64,000 nucleotides of DNA from Roseovarius salinarum (GTDB taxonomy: Bacteria; Pseudomonadota; Alphaproteobacteria; Rhodobacterales; Rhodobacteraceae), in assembly GCF_002834145.1 (NCBI RefSeq), contig NZ_PHNT01000007.1, forward strand, positions 88,696 to 152,695. The letters are read 5' to 3'. Below are positions 47,215 through 56,600 of this stretch, piece by piece. Numbering within the stretch: position 1 is the stretch's first letter; the number at the start of each line of letters is the position of its first letter. Position numbers and translations under genes: made by a program. The notes under the pieces are model-generated. The model was not told the DNA's origin, did no database searches, and saw nothing but the letters and a program-made list of their open reading frames with translations.

Positions 47215-47476
47215 CGCGGATATCCTTTTCGGCACAAGGCTCTTGGGTGCCCCAGGGGCGGTGCGGTGTCAATGTCGGGGACAGACGAAACCCTGCCCCG
47301 CGCGCAGGGTTCAGGCGCGGCGCGGGCGTCGGCGGCTTCTTGTTGCTGCGTGTGTCACGCGCGGCCTTTCGTGTCACGGCCCGGGGATCCGGGGCGGGTC
47401 GCGCCGTGGCATAGACCGTTCGGCGAAGCTTGTCCATCGCGCCGCGGCGAGGCCGAGGCCGCGCGTGGCCCGGCGG

Positions 47477-48190
47477 TCACTTGACGCCGGAGACACAGCA
47501 GTTGTTGCTGACCGCGCTCGGCACGCCGTTCTTGAGCCAGCAGCGGGCATTTGCCCCCTGCACGCCCGGCTTGACGTAGGTGTAGGCGCGGCAGCGGCGG
47601 TCCTGCTCGCAGGCCATGGCGCAAAGGCCGGGCTGGTCGCGGTTCATCCAGAAGTTGCGGAAATCGGCGCCGGGCCGGTTCGTGCCGCCCTCCCAGGTGA
47701 CGCTGCGCGCGCCGGGGCGTTCGCGGGTGGCGCGGCGGGCGAGGATGCTGGTCGAGCTCCGGTCCGAGCGGTTGTCGTCATAGGTCGAATGGACGACGAG
47801 GCGCATCATCTCGCTGCCCACGGCGTGGATCTCCACCCGGCGCTTTGCGAACCCCTGGTCGTAGTGCGCGATGTAGGGACCACCGCGCTGCGGTCGTGTG
47901 GTGGACGTGGCGCCCCAATCGCAGTCTTCCGGCGAACAGGAACCCCACAGCCGAACGCGGTAATATGACGGCGGCGTATGGACGGTTGTGCAGGTGCCGT
48001 CGTCGTTGCAGCCGCCACGGCTGCTGGTGTTTTTCGTGCGAAGCGTAACCTTGGTGATCGAGCGCGTATCGGATTTCACGTTCACGTAGGTGCCGAGTTT
48101 CATCGGCGGCGGCGGCGCGGTCCCTGCCGAGGCCGATGCCGCGAGGGCGACAACACCGCCCAGTGCGAGAAACATCGTCTTGCGGAACAT
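47477..48190 (-). CDS. Secreted PAN/Apple-domain protein
   Basis: 237 residues: signal peptide (cleavage near SASAG, about residue 23), a central beta-rich region with paired cysteines, and a C-terminal PAN_4-type domain (about 165-237; GTNRPGADFRNFW, then LCAMACEQDRRCRAYTYVKPG split over 195-215, RCWLKNGVP and CCVSGVK). PAN domains bind proteins or sugars outside the cytoplasm. The central part is not recognised. It is a single gene between argD and the ABC-2 permease. Confidence 0.75.
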   Translation of the reverse strand: MFRKTMFLALGGVVALAASASAGTAPPPPMKLGTYVNVKSDTRSITKVTLRTKNTSSRGGCNDDGTCTTVHTPPSYYRVRLWGSCSPEDCDWGATSTTRPQRGGPYIAHYDQGFAKRRVEIHAVGSEMMRLVVHSTYDDNRSDRSSTSILARRATRERPGARSVTWEGGTNRPGADFRNFWMNRDQPGLCAMACEQDRRCRAYTYVKPGVQGANARCWLKNGVPSAVSNNCCVSGVK

Positions 48191-48291
48191 TGGCGGACCT
48201 TTCCTTTCTCTCGTACACGAAGATGGCCCGCCAAGCGTGTCACGGCACCCCGGGGCGCCTCAATAACGCGACGATGTCATCGGATAGCAGC

Positions 48292-49152
48292 CTATACCTT
48301 GAGCCGCGTGCCGCGGCGGAACATGATCCAGGACAGCGCCCCGATGGCCGCGGTTGCCAGCACCGCGATGACAAGGCCCTTCCACGGGGACGAATCCGAC
48401 ACCCCGATCATCCCGAAGCGCACACCGTCGATGAGATAGAAGATCGGGTTGTAATGCGTGATCTCGCGCAGCACCGGCGGCAGCGCCTGCACCGAGTAGA
48501 AGGTGCCCGACAGGAAGGCCAGCGGCGTGACCACGAAGTTGGTGATCGCCGCCATCTGGTCGAACTTGTTGGAAAAGATGCCCGCGACCATGCCCAGCCC
48601 CGACAGGAACGCGGCACCCAGCAGCATGAAGATCAGCATCCAGAGCGGGTGATGCGGCGTGATCCCCAGGACCAGCCACTGGCCAAGCGCCACCGCGCAG
48701 GCGACGAGAAGCCCGCGGCCGATACCGCCCGCCATGTAGCCCAGCACCAGCTCCATCGGGCTGAGCGGCGGCATGAGGGTGTCGACGATGTTGCCCTGCA
48801 CCTTCGAGATCACGATCGAGGACGAGGTGTTGGCAAAGGCGTTCTGGATCACCGTCATCATCAGGATGCCCGGCGCGATGAATGTCGTGAAATCCACGCC
48901 CATGACATCGCCGCGCCGCGGGCCGATCGCGATGGTGAAGATGACCATGAACAGACCCGCCGTGACGAGCGGCGCAAGCACGGTCTGCGTCCAGACCGCG
49001 AGGAACCGCTTCACCTCGCGCTCGGCCAGGGTGTAGAGGCCAAGCCAGTTGACACGGCCGAAGCGCCGCGTGCCCATGTCGTGCATCTGCTCCTGCATTT
49101 GCGCCATGCCTGCCCCCTGCGTGCCGATTGCCATGTCTTGTAACTCAGCCAT
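48292..49152 (-). CDS. ABC-2 type transporter permease
   Basis: 286 residues: a Met/Gln-rich N-terminus (first 28 residues), then six hydrophobic segments with the ABC-2 membrane domain (LERE-like entry near 45, FLSGTFYSVQALPPVL near 215). The partner ATPase is not adjacent. Function could be drug or polysaccharide export. The start is uncertain: the ATG at 49152 lacks an SD, while internal in-frame ATGs at 49107 and 49083 have GGGGG or GGAG nearby. Confidence 0.75.
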   Translation of the reverse strand: MAELQDMAIGTQGAGMAQMQEQMHDMGTRRFGRVNWLGLYTLAEREVKRFLAVWTQTVLAPLVTAGLFMVIFTIAIGPRRGDVMGVDFTTFIAPGILMMTVIQNAFANTSSSIVISKVQGNIVDTLMPPLSPMELVLGYMAGGIGRGLLVACAVALGQWLVLGITPHHPLWMLIFMLLGAAFLSGLGMVAGIFSNKFDQMAAITNFVVTPLAFLSGTFYSVQALPPVLREITHYNPIFYLIDGVRFGMIGVSDSSPWKGLVIAVLATAAIGALSWIMFRRGTRLKV

Positions 49153-49229
49153 GAGTGACTACAATAGCCGTTCAAGGTTTTACGGGGCGGCGCGCGGATC
49201 GGGCCGCCCTTGTCGATAGAGGTAAGCGG

Positions 49230-49826
49230 ATGTCCTGGACCGACGAACGCGTCGAGATGCTCAAACGCATGTGGAACGAGGGCCAGTCGGCCAGCCAGAT
49301 CGCCAAGGAACTGGGCAACGTGACCCGCAACGCGGTGATCGGGAAGGTTCACCGCCTGGGCCTGTCGAACCGCACCGGCGGCCCGGCCGCCGGTGCGACC
49401 GAGACCAAGGCCAAACCGGCGCCGGCGCCCGAAGCGCCAGAGCCCAAGGCGGAGAAGGCCGCGCCGCAGCCGCAGGCCGCGCCGGAACCCGAAGAAGAGC
49501 CGGCGCAAGGCGCCCAGCCGCCCGAACCGGAGATGGACGCAGAGGAAAGCCCCGTCATCCCCGCGGGCCAGCCGTTGCCGCCGCAACCTTCGGCCAACGA
49601 GATCGACCCCGAGGCGCTGGCCAAGGTTTCCGAGGTGGAGAAGAAGGCGAAGAAGCTGTCGCTCATGGAACTGACCGAACGGACCTGCAAGTGGCCCGTC
49701 GGCGACCCGGCGACCGAGGACTTCTGGTTCTGCGGCCTGCCGACCCAGTCGGGCAAGCCCTACTGCGAGGCCCACGTCGGCGTGGCGTTCCAGCCCATGA
49801 GTTCACGCCGCGACCGCAAACGCTGA
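49230..49826 (+). CDS. gcrA: Cell cycle regulator GcrA
   Basis: 198 residues. The N-terminal MSWTDERVEMLKRMWNEG and NAVIGKVHRLGL (residues 1-45) form the GcrA DNA-binding domain. A Pro/Glu/Ala-rich linker (about 50-130) and a C-terminal domain with CKWP, FCGLP and YCEAHV follow, the part that contacts sigma-70. GcrA activates promoters methylated at GANTC by CcrM. AGAGG lies 7 nt before the ATG, preferred to the upstream frame. Divergent from the ABC-2 gene. Confidence 0.93.
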   Translation: MSWTDERVEMLKRMWNEGQSASQIAKELGNVTRNAVIGKVHRLGLSNRTGGPAAGATETKAKPAPAPEAPEPKAEKAAPQPQAAPEPEEEPAQGAQPPEPEMDAEESPVIPAGQPLPPQPSANEIDPEALAKVSEVEKKAKKLSLMELTERTCKWPVGDPATEDFWFCGLPTQSGKPYCEAHVGVAFQPMSSRRDRKR

Positions 49827-49926
49827 TCGCCCCCGCGGGCGGAACCGAACCGGCGCGCGGCGGCGACTCCGCGTGGCAGGGGTGGGCGAAATATTACCAG
49901 TGCCGGCCGGCCCGTGTCGTGACCTG

Positions 49927-49956
49927 GCTCACTCGAACAAAGCTCACTCGAACAAA
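49927..49956. repeat. 15-bp perfect tandem duplication at the asmA 3' end
   Basis: GCTCACTCGAACAAA occurs twice head to tail. On the minus strand the second copy (49942-49956) encodes the last codons and stop of the AsmA-like gene, so the first copy repeats the C-terminus coding sequence just beyond the stop. The reading frame is not changed. Confidence 0.85.
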
Positions 49957-51881
49957 CGCTTGAGTTCCTTTTCCAGCTCCTTGCCGATCTTGTCCTTCAC
50001 CGCGTCCTCGGTGGACTGGCCTTCCTTGCGCTCGATCCCCAGTTCCTTTTCCACCTTTTCGCGCGCCTTCTTCTCGAGCTTCTTCTTTTCCTCGTCGAGG
50101 TTGCGCTCGATCGCGTTGCCCAGATCGGGAAGGATGCTGGGGCTGGCCCACGGCCCCTTGATGCGCACGGGCACGGCAAGCCTGCTCTTCTCGCCCTCCA
50201 GAAGCACGGGCGTGAACAGGTAGTTGATGCGCCGCTTGCCAAGGTCGATGCCGCCCTTTCCCTCGGCGCGCGACAGTGGCAGCTTCATCTCGAGGTCATC
50301 GCCGGTCATGAGCCCGTCCTTGATCTGGAACGTGGCCTTGATGCTCTCGAAGATCGTCGTGCCCCCGGAAACGTCACCGCTTCGCATGAGCTTGTCGAGA
50401 TTGATACCCTCGATCTTGCCGCGACCGGTGTCGATGGCGACACTGCCATCCAGGCTGTTCATGATCGCGTGCACCGACTGGCCCACGCCGAGGAAATCGA
50501 GGCTCGCCTTGCCCCGGCCCGACAGCCGTGTGACGCCGGCGGCGTCACGCAGCAGCGGCTTGAGCTTGATGCCTTCGGCGTTCATGTCGCCCCCCACCGA
50601 CAAACCCGAGCGGTTGTTGGCCACGAACTGCCCCTTGACCACCCCGCCGTAGCCGTCAAGCCGGTTCAGCTGAAAGACCGCACGCGAGCGGTCCAGCGTC
50701 ATCTTCGTGCGCGTCGCGCCGAAGCGGAAATCGCCCAGTTCAAGACTGTCGGCCGAAAGCCGGACATCGGCATCGGCCAGCCCGAGCGCACTGGCGTCGA
50801 TGGGCGCCTTCGACCAGCCATCCCGCGCCGCGCCCGCGTCACCTTGGCCGCCGGTGTCGCCGCCAGCGGCCAGCGCGGACAGGTCGAGCGCGCCCGCCGC
50901 AAGCTGTGCCTTGATCGTCGGCCGCTCACCATCGAAACGCAGATCCGCGTCACCCGTCAGCCGGTTGTTGTCCAGCCCGAGCGTCATTTGCCGAAGCGAA
51001 ACGCGCATGTCGGGCGCGACGCTGAGCTGGCCGTCCAGGGTGATGGCCCGCCCAAGGCCCTGCGGCGGTGCCGCCCCGTCAACACCCAGTGCCGAAAGGA
51101 AAGCCGCGGTATCGCCGATGTCGGCCTGCACCCGTCCGCCCAGCTGCGGCTGGGCCCCGACCTGCCCTGCATATGACACCTGCGCGCCCGGCGCCTCGAC
51201 GTCGAGCGTCAGGTCGGTCACCTTCCCGGCGATGAAATCGCCAACCCGGTCAAGGGCCCCGGAGATGCGCACCGCCTGACCCGCCGGGCGCAGCGTGGCC
51301 TCGAGCGTCGCCTCCCCCGCGTATTCGGGCCAGCGCAGGTCGAAATCCATGCCGCGCATCTCTGTGCGGGTGCCGGCGCCACGATCGGCATAGGTGACCG
51401 CCGCGCCGGTGATAAGGGCACGGTCAAGGGTCAGGGCCAGCGGGTTGGCGCCTTCCGCCACTGCCTCGGAGGTTTCGCCCGAGGGCGCCACGCCCTCGAC
51501 CCCCAGTTCCCAGTTGACGCGCCCGTCGGCGGCGCGTTCCAGCAGGATCTCGGGCGCGCGCGCCTCGAGCCCGGTTATCCGCACCTCGCCGCCGATCAGC
51601 GCGGCCGGGTCGACGCCCACCTTCAGGCTTTCGGCCCGCAGCATCGGGCCGCCATCCGACCACTCAGCATTGGCGATGGTCACGGGCCCCGTGCTGATTC
51701 CCAGAACCGGGTAGAAACTCACGGTGGTGTCGCCGGACATCTCGACGGCGCGGCCGGTCATGCCTTCGATCTGGCCCGCGGCGATCCATGCGATCCGGTC
51801 GCCCGGCAGAAGCAGCAGGGATCCCGCCGCGACGACGGCGAACACGACCAAGAGACCAAGGATCCGAAAAAGCCACTTCAT
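49944..51881 (-). CDS. AsmA family protein
   Basis: 645 residues: an N-terminal membrane anchor (about 5-25), a long beta-rich AsmA domain, and a charged coiled coil of Lys/Glu over the last 70 residues. AsmA-like proteins are distantly related to TamB and take part in outer-membrane biogenesis and phospholipid transport. GAGGGGG precedes the ATG. The 3' end carries a 15-bp tandem duplication. Divergent from rimO. Confidence 0.85.
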   Translation of the reverse strand: MKWLFRILGLLVVFAVVAAGSLLLLPGDRIAWIAAGQIEGMTGRAVEMSGDTTVSFYPVLGISTGPVTIANAEWSDGGPMLRAESLKVGVDPAALIGGEVRITGLEARAPEILLERAADGRVNWELGVEGVAPSGETSEAVAEGANPLALTLDRALITGAAVTYADRGAGTRTEMRGMDFDLRWPEYAGEATLEATLRPAGQAVRISGALDRVGDFIAGKVTDLTLDVEAPGAQVSYAGQVGAQPQLGGRVQADIGDTAAFLSALGVDGAAPPQGLGRAITLDGQLSVAPDMRVSLRQMTLGLDNNRLTGDADLRFDGERPTIKAQLAAGALDLSALAAGGDTGGQGDAGAARDGWSKAPIDASALGLADADVRLSADSLELGDFRFGATRTKMTLDRSRAVFQLNRLDGYGGVVKGQFVANNRSGLSVGGDMNAEGIKLKPLLRDAAGVTRLSGRGKASLDFLGVGQSVHAIMNSLDGSVAIDTGRGKIEGINLDKLMRSGDVSGGTTIFESIKATFQIKDGLMTGDDLEMKLPLSRAEGKGGIDLGKRRINYLFTPVLLEGEKSRLAVPVRIKGPWASPSILPDLGNAIERNLDEEKKKLEKKAREKVEKELGIERKEGQSTEDAVKDKIGKELEKELKRLFE

Positions 51882-51972
51882 CGAAACGCCCCCTCGCGAC
51901 TGTGCCTTCCGATTTAGGCCGGCCGCGGGCGCGCAACAAGCGTTTTCGCTTCAAGCCGGGGCGGCTGTCAGA

Positions 51973-51978
51973 TATAGC
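51973..51978 (+). promoter_or_regulatory. Candidate -10 element of a leaderless rimO transcript
   Basis: TATAGC ends 6 nt before the rimO ATG; no SD is present. A weak -35 (TTCAAG, 51950-51955) lies 17 nt upstream. Confidence 0.4.
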
Positions 51979-51984
51979 GGCGCC

Positions 51985-53370
51985 ATGAGCACCAATCCGC
52001 CCGACCTGCGGCCCGACATGGCCCGTGCCCGGGCCCCCGACACCCGCCGCGCCGGCCAACCGACAATCGGCATGGTCAGCCTTGGCTGCCCCAAGGCCCT
52101 TGTCGACAGCGAACGCATCCTGACCCGGCTGCGCGCCGAGGGCTATGGCATATCGTCGGACTATTCCGGGGCCGACGCGGTGATCGTGAACACCTGCGGC
52201 TTCCTGGATTCGGCCAAGGCCGAAAGCCTCGAGGCGATCGGCGAAGCCATCGCGGAAAACGGCCGCGTCATCGTCACCGGCTGCCTGGGCGCCGAGCCGG
52301 AGTATATCACCGGCGCGCACCCGAGGGTGCTGGCAGTGACCGGTCCGCACCAGTACGAACAGGTGCTCGACGCGGTCCACGACGCCGTGCCGCCCGCGCC
52401 CGACCCGTTCGTCGACCTTTTGCCGGCAAGCGGCGTGAAGTTGACGCCGCGGCACTACAGCTACCTCAAGATTTCCGAGGGCTGCAATCACGCCTGCAAG
52501 TTCTGCATCATCCCCGACATGCGCGGAAAGCTGCAATCGCGCCCGCAGCGCGCGGTGCTGCGCGAGGCGGAAAAGCTGGTGGAAAGCGGCGTGCGCGAGC
52601 TTCTGGTCATAAGCCAGGACACCTCGGCCTACGGTACCGACTGGGCGGACCGTGAAGATAGGTTTCCCATCGTGCCGCTGGCGCGCGAGCTGGGCCGGCT
52701 GGGCGCCTGGGTGCGGCTGCACTACGTCTATCCCTACCCGCATGTGCGCGAACTCGTCCCGTTGATGGGGCAGGCGGGGGAAAATGGCGGGCTGGTCCTG
52801 CCCTATCTCGACATCCCGTTCCAGCACGCGCATCCCGACACCCTCAAGCGCATGGCGCGCCCCGCGGCCGCCTCGAAAACGCTTGACGAGATCGCGGCCT
52901 GGCGCGCGATCTGCCCGGACATCGCCCTGCGCTCCACCTTCATCGTCGGCTACCCCGGCGAGACCGAGGCGGAGTTCCAGACGCTCCTGGACTGGCTCGA
53001 CGAGGCGCAGCTCGACCGGGTGGGATGCTTCAAGTACGAGAACGTTGAAGGCGCGCGCTCCAACGCCCTGCCCGGCCACGTCCCCGAGGAGGTCAAGCAG
53101 GAGCGCTGGGACCGCTTCATGCAGAAGGCGCAGGCAATTTCCGAGGCGAAACTCGCCGCGAAGGTGGGCCGGCGGCTCCACGTGATCGTGGACGACGTCG
53201 ACGCCGATGGCATCGCCACCTGCCGCACAATGGCCGACGCGCCCGAGATCGACGGCTGCCTTTTCATCGACGAGGGCGCCGAGCGGCTGACCCCCGGCGA
53301 GATCGTCACCGTCGAGGTCGACGAGGCGGGCGAGTACGACCTGTGGGGCGCGCTGCGCCCGTCGCCATGA
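51985..53370 (+). CDS. rimO: Ribosomal protein S12 methylthiotransferase RimO
   Basis: 461 residues. The N-terminal cluster ligands are C35, C71 and C100; the radical-SAM triad C167-x3-C171-x2-C174 (CNHACKFC) binds the second 4Fe-4S cluster; a C-terminal TRAM domain follows (about 385-455). It adds a methylthio group to Asp89 of S12. The start has no SD and a -10-like TATAGC just upstream, suggesting a leaderless mRNA. Confidence 0.95.
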   Translation: MSTNPPDLRPDMARARAPDTRRAGQPTIGMVSLGCPKALVDSERILTRLRAEGYGISSDYSGADAVIVNTCGFLDSAKAESLEAIGEAIAENGRVIVTGCLGAEPEYITGAHPRVLAVTGPHQYEQVLDAVHDAVPPAPDPFVDLLPASGVKLTPRHYSYLKISEGCNHACKFCIIPDMRGKLQSRPQRAVLREAEKLVESGVRELLVISQDTSAYGTDWADREDRFPIVPLARELGRLGAWVRLHYVYPYPHVRELVPLMGQAGENGGLVLPYLDIPFQHAHPDTLKRMARPAAASKTLDEIAAWRAICPDIALRSTFIVGYPGETEAEFQTLLDWLDEAQLDRVGCFKYENVEGARSNALPGHVPEEVKQERWDRFMQKAQAISEAKLAAKVGRRLHVIVDDVDADGIATCRTMADAPEIDGCLFIDEGAERLTPGEIVTVEVDEAGEYDLWGALRPSP

Positions 53371-53410
53371 TCCGCAACGGGTCGGGGGCTGCAATGGCCC
53401 CGCACCGGTG

Positions 53411-53416
53411 TTATCT
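53411..53416 (+). promoter_or_regulatory. Candidate -10 element of a leaderless hemolysin III gene transcript
   Basis: TTATCT ends 7 nt before the ATG at 53424, and no SD is present. It is part of a recurring pattern in this window. Confidence 0.35.
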
Positions 53417-53423
53417 GTGTCCC

Positions 53424-54092
53424 ATGTCGACCGCACTGGAACAGGCCCGCGACCCGGCCTACCCGGCCTACAGCCGCGCCGAACGCATTGCCGACGCGGT
53501 GGTGCATGTCTCCGGCGTGGTGGCCGCCATTGTCGGCGTGTCGCTGCTGTTCGCGCTTTGGGCCTGGCGGATGGACGGGGCGACCCTGACCGCGGCGATC
53601 GTCTATTCGGGCACGCTGGTGGTGATGCTGAGCGCCTCGGCGGCCTATCATTTGGGCGCCCACACCAGGCTGCGTCCGATCCTGCGGCGGCTCGACCATG
53701 CCGCCATCTACGTCAAGATCGCCGGCACCTTCACGCCGCTGGCCGCGATGCTGGGCAGCCTGTTCGGCTATGTCCTGCTCGGGGTCATCTGGGCGCTCGC
53801 CCTGGTCGGCGCGGCGATGAAGATTCTCACCAAGCCGGGGCGCATGACCGATGGCTGGGCCCCCTATCTTGCGCTGGGCTGGGCCGGTGTCGCGCTTTTC
53901 GTGCCGCTGACCGGCGTGCTGCCCGGGGCCAGCCTGTGGCTGATCCTCGCCGGCGGGCTGGCCTACACCGCGGGGATCGTGTTCTATCGCTGGGAACGGC
54001 TGAGGTTCTCGCTGGCCATCTGGCACGGGTTCGTGCTGGGCGGGACGGCGTGTTTCTTCGTTGGCATCACCATGGCGGCAGCGTCGGTGTAG
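53424..54092 (+). CDS. Hemolysin III (YqfA/PAQR) family membrane protein
   Basis: 222 residues with seven hydrophobic segments. The PAQR/HlyIII metal motif is seen as SASAAYHLG near 72-80, RRLDHAAIY near 93-101 and IWHGFVLGG near 202-210, with conserved Ser, Asp and His residues forming a hydrolase-like zinc site. Function in bacteria is uncertain; true hemolysis is unlikely. No SD; see the upstream -10 element. Confidence 0.85.
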   Translation: MSTALEQARDPAYPAYSRAERIADAVVHVSGVVAAIVGVSLLFALWAWRMDGATLTAAIVYSGTLVVMLSASAAYHLGAHTRLRPILRRLDHAAIYVKIAGTFTPLAAMLGSLFGYVLLGVIWALALVGAAMKILTKPGRMTDGWAPYLALGWAGVALFVPLTGVLPGASLWLILAGGLAYTAGIVFYRWERLRFSLAIWHGFVLGGTACFFVGITMAAASV

Positions 54093-54153
54093 GGCCGCGT
54101 TGGCGCAGCGGGGGCGCGCGTGTAGTCTGCCCCCGACTCGAACGGAGGCGTCC

Positions 54154-54465
54154 ATGATCCACCTCACCACCACCTGCCCCGATCTCGACAGTGCCCGCGC
54201 ACTGGCCGAGGCCGCGCTGGCCCAGCGGCTGGCCGCCTGCGCCAATGCCGCGACCGAGGTGTTGAGCCTGTTCCATTGGCAGGGCGCCGTCGAGCAGGAG
54301 CCCGAGGTGCAGATCACCTTCAAGACCACGGCCGACCTGCGCCCCGCCCTCGTGCAGCTGATCGAGGCGGAACACCCCTACGACCTGCCGGTCATCACCT
54401 GGGAAGCGGTGGAGACCACCGAGGATGCGTCCCGATGGCTGGAGTCGGAGACCCGGGGCAGCTGA
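54154..54465 (+). CDS. cutA: Divalent-cation tolerance protein CutA
   Basis: 103-residue ferredoxin-like trimer: TTTCPDLDSARALAEAAL, LAACANA, and the closing ITWEAVETTEDASRWL (split) are typical. It is linked to copper tolerance, although the exact role is debated. The start has GGAGG 5 nt upstream. Confidence 0.92.
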   Translation: MIHLTTTCPDLDSARALAEAALAQRLAACANAATEVLSLFHWQGAVEQEPEVQITFKTTADLRPALVQLIEAEHPYDLPVITWEAVETTEDASRWLESETRGS

Positions 54466-54487
54466 CCCCCGGCCCCGCGTGCGCGCC

Positions 54488-54856
54488 TCAGGGCACGACC
54501 TTCTGCGCCGTCTCGAGGTAGACCTCGGCCACCCCGCGCAATTTCGCCGGGTTGTCGCTTTCCGACGAAAGATGCACCTCTTCCAGCGTCACCGCCAACG
54601 CATCGGTCGTCTCGTTGATCTTCGCGAGCGCTTCCTCGATCGTGTAGGTGTACTGATGGATTTCCTCCATGTCGGCGCGCGTCAGGTCCTCGCGCTCCAG
54701 AACCTCGGCCACCTTCGCGTTGTATTCCGAGAAATTCGCGATCGCCTGTTCCAGCGTCTCCGACGGTTCGGCATGGTAGTGATCGACCTCGTCCCCGGCC
54801 AAGGCCGGCGCGGCCACAAGCAGGGCACCCAGGGCGAACGGCAGAATCGGTTTCAT
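54488..54856 (-). CDS. Small secreted helical protein (DUF6746-like)
   Basis: 122 residues with a signal peptide (cleavage near ALAGD, about residue 21). The mature part is helical and acidic (EVDHYHAEPSETLEQAI, DLTRADMEEIHQYTYTIEEAL). It resembles the DUF6746 family as I know it. A His-rich segment (DHYHAE) may bind metal. AAGGA precedes the ATG. Convergent with cutA. Confidence 0.65.
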   Translation of the reverse strand: MKPILPFALGALLVAAPALAGDEVDHYHAEPSETLEQAIANFSEYNAKVAEVLEREDLTRADMEEIHQYTYTIEEALAKINETTDALAVTLEEVHLSSESDNPAKLRGVAEVYLETAQKVVP

Positions 54857-55046
54857 GTGTGCGGTTCCTTGTTTCGTGTGATTGCGTGGCTCCGGACCGG
54901 TCTGGCTGTCGATACGCAACCGATGGCTGCCGCCCTTACCCGACTTCTTTTATCAGGATTAGCGAAACGCGACAACCGCATTCTCCCTGGCCGCGCTGGA
55001 CACCGAAGGGGCGCGCGATATGTCCCGTGGCGAAGGAGGTGCCGCC

Positions 55047-55418
55047 ATGACGGGGCAAACGCGCGTACTCTACAACGGGGCCTGTCCGGTGTGCCGGGCA
55101 GAGATCGACCACTACGCCCGCTACCGCACGGCGCGCGGGCTGCCCATCGTGTTCGATGATCTTAACCGGTCCGACACCGCGGCCTGGGGCATCAGCAAGG
55201 AAGATGCCGCGCGCCGGCTTCACGTCCGCCACGAGGACAGGATCTACAGCGGTTTCCCGGCGTTCCTGTTGCTATGGCAGCAGATGCCGCGCTATCGGCC
55301 CCTGGCGAAGGTCGCGGGCCTGCCCGGGTTCCGACATGTTGCCGCGGGGCTTTATGACCGGGTGCTCGCCCCGGCGCTCTACGCCCGGCACAGGCGCCGG
55401 ATGCAGCGCGGCGCGTAG
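55047..55418 (+). CDS. DCC family thiol-disulfide protein (DUF393)
   Basis: 123 residues. The N-terminal NGACPVCRAEI carries the C13-x2-C16 redox motif of DUF393/DCC proteins, with RIYSGFPAFLLLW downstream. Role unknown, probably redox. AAGGAGG lies 7 nt before the ATG at 55047, preferred to an ATG at 55020. Confidence 0.85.
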   Translation: MTGQTRVLYNGACPVCRAEIDHYARYRTARGLPIVFDDLNRSDTAAWGISKEDAARRLHVRHEDRIYSGFPAFLLLWQQMPRYRPLAKVAGLPGFRHVAAGLYDRVLAPALYARHRRRMQRGA

Positions 55419-55434
55419 GCGCCGCGATGCGGCC

Positions 55435-55701
55435 CTACTTTCCGCGCATGCCTTCCAGCAATTCCTTGTTCAGGCAGAAGTCCGGGGTGTGATCGGAGGT
55501 CTCGTGCCGTTCCATCCAGCGCAGGCAATCGCCCTCGCGCTCGCACTGCGCGCAGGTCACCACCGCGCCGCGGTACATGCCCGCCGCGCGGTCGGGGTGC
55601 GCGGCAATCTCCTCGGACCAGTCGACGCCCAGCCGCTGGGCCATGCGGCCCATCACGTCGGCGCGGCGTTCCATCTGTCCGATCACCTTCATGAGTCCCA
55701 T
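55435..55701 (-). CDS. DUF6455 family four-cysteine protein, fourth in array
   Basis: 88 residues. Four conserved cysteines: CAQC, then C after five residues, then C after 16 (CLRWMERHETSD...DFCLN). It is the last of four adjacent paralogs transcribed leftward, 34 bp after the previous one. AAGGAG lies 7 nt before the ATG. The cysteines could hold zinc or an iron-sulfur cluster; no function is established. The four genes are probably one operon under the FNR-type box at 56628. Confidence 0.82.
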   Translation of the reverse strand: MGLMKVIGQMERRADVMGRMAQRLGVDWSEEIAAHPDRAAGMYRGAVVTCAQCEREGDCLRWMERHETSDHTPDFCLNKELLEGMRGK

Positions 55702-55735
55702 CGTCTTTCTCCTTCTCATCATCTGCGTGACGCCG

Positions 55736-55999
55736 TCACCGCAGCGTCTCAAGTGTCTCCGCCAACCGGCAGAAGGGCGGTGCGGCATCGGCATCCGCCC
55801 CGTTGACCGCCAGCCACTGGGCGCAATTCTGCGCATGCATGCAGCAGCGGCAGCGGTCGACCATCTCCGTGTAGCCCTCGGGTGTCAGCCGGCCATCCTT
55901 CATCGCCTCCGAAAGATTCAGCCCCGTCGCGCGCGCCATCGACCGGGTCAGCCAGAAGTGCATCGCGGGATCACCGAGGTAGCGCAGTTGTGCCGTCAT
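55736..55999 (-). CDS. DUF6455 family four-cysteine protein, third in array
   Basis: 87 residues with CRCC, C after five residues, and PPFC after a further 17. The N-terminal half (AMHFWLTRSMARATGLNLSEAM, residues 12-33) resembles the other copies (MARATG). Its start overlaps the stop of the previous copy by 4 bp (ATGA), so translation is coupled. Confidence 0.82.
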   Translation of the reverse strand: MTAQLRYLGDPAMHFWLTRSMARATGLNLSEAMKDGRLTPEGYTEMVDRCRCCMHAQNCAQWLAVNGADADAAPPFCRLAETLETLR

Positions 56000-56280
56000 C
56001 TGTCCATCACCTGATCGATCTTCAGCCGGGCCAGCCGTGCCCGGTTCGCGCAGCCGTGCGGCGGCACCTCGCGGTGCGGCTCGGCGCGCAACCAGCGCGC
56101 GCAGCCGCCGGCCCATCCGCAGCCGCGGCATCGCTGCACCATTTCGGCCCAGTCCGGCCCATCCAGCGATCCGGCGTGCCGCGCGCGGACAAGGTCCGTT
56201 CCCGTCGCCCGGGCCATCCGCTTGAGCAGCCAGTAGTGGCGCCGCGGTGGGCCCAGGGGTTTCAAACGCTCGGCCGACAT
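55996..56280 (-). CDS. DUF6455 family four-cysteine protein, second in array
   Basis: 94 residues with CRGC, C after five residues, and HGC after 16. Shares RMARATGTDL with the third copy. It starts 5 bp after the first gene of the array and overlaps the third by 4 bp. Function unknown. Confidence 0.82.
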   Translation of the reverse strand: MSAERLKPLGPPRRHYWLLKRMARATGTDLVRARHAGSLDGPDWAEMVQRCRGCGWAGGCARWLRAEPHREVPPHGCANRARLARLKIDQVMDR

Positions 56281-56285
56281 CCCGC

Positions 56286-56552
56286 TCACCCGTGCCCGCC
56301 AGCCGCGAGGCGGTCCAGCATTCGCGCGTTCCGGCACCAGTGCGGCGGGCGCCCGGCACCGGCGGCGTTCTCGGCAAGCCAGCTTTCGCAAGCCTTCGGA
56401 TCGGGGCAACCGGTGCAGCGCAGGACCGCCTCGGCGATCCCGTCGGGGTCGAGATGCCCCTCCATCGTCTTCTGCTCCAGATCGACACCAACGGCTGCGG
56501 CCATGTTGTCAACCAATGCGGCGTGGCGTTTCAGAGTGGCATTCTCGGTCAT
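56286..56552 (-). CDS. DUF6455 family four-cysteine protein, first in array
   Basis: 88 residues with CTGC, C after five residues, and HWC after 17. AGGAGG lies 5 nt before the ATG. It is first of four paralogs in a leftward operon, with a candidate class II FNR promoter about 50-90 nt upstream. Amino acid identity between copies is low outside the cysteines, so the duplications are old. Confidence 0.82.
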   Translation of the reverse strand: MTENATLKRHAALVDNMAAAVGVDLEQKTMEGHLDPDGIAEAVLRCTGCPDPKACESWLAENAAGAGRPPHWCRNARMLDRLAAGGHG

Positions 56553-56600
56553 CGCGGCCTCCTGGCTTGGGCCCGGCGGCCCCCGGGCAACTGCCAACAA

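Noticed and set aside
45929..47437. The argF frame staying open upstream through argD, looking like an 811-residue fusion
   Set aside because: The extension is low-complexity Arg/Ala/Gly sequence out of frame with argD; the family start [11 protein letters not shown] is at 45928.
49153..49229. GANTC methylation sites in the gcrA promoter
   Set aside because: I looked for GANTC in the spacer because GcrA and CcrM act together, but none is present there.
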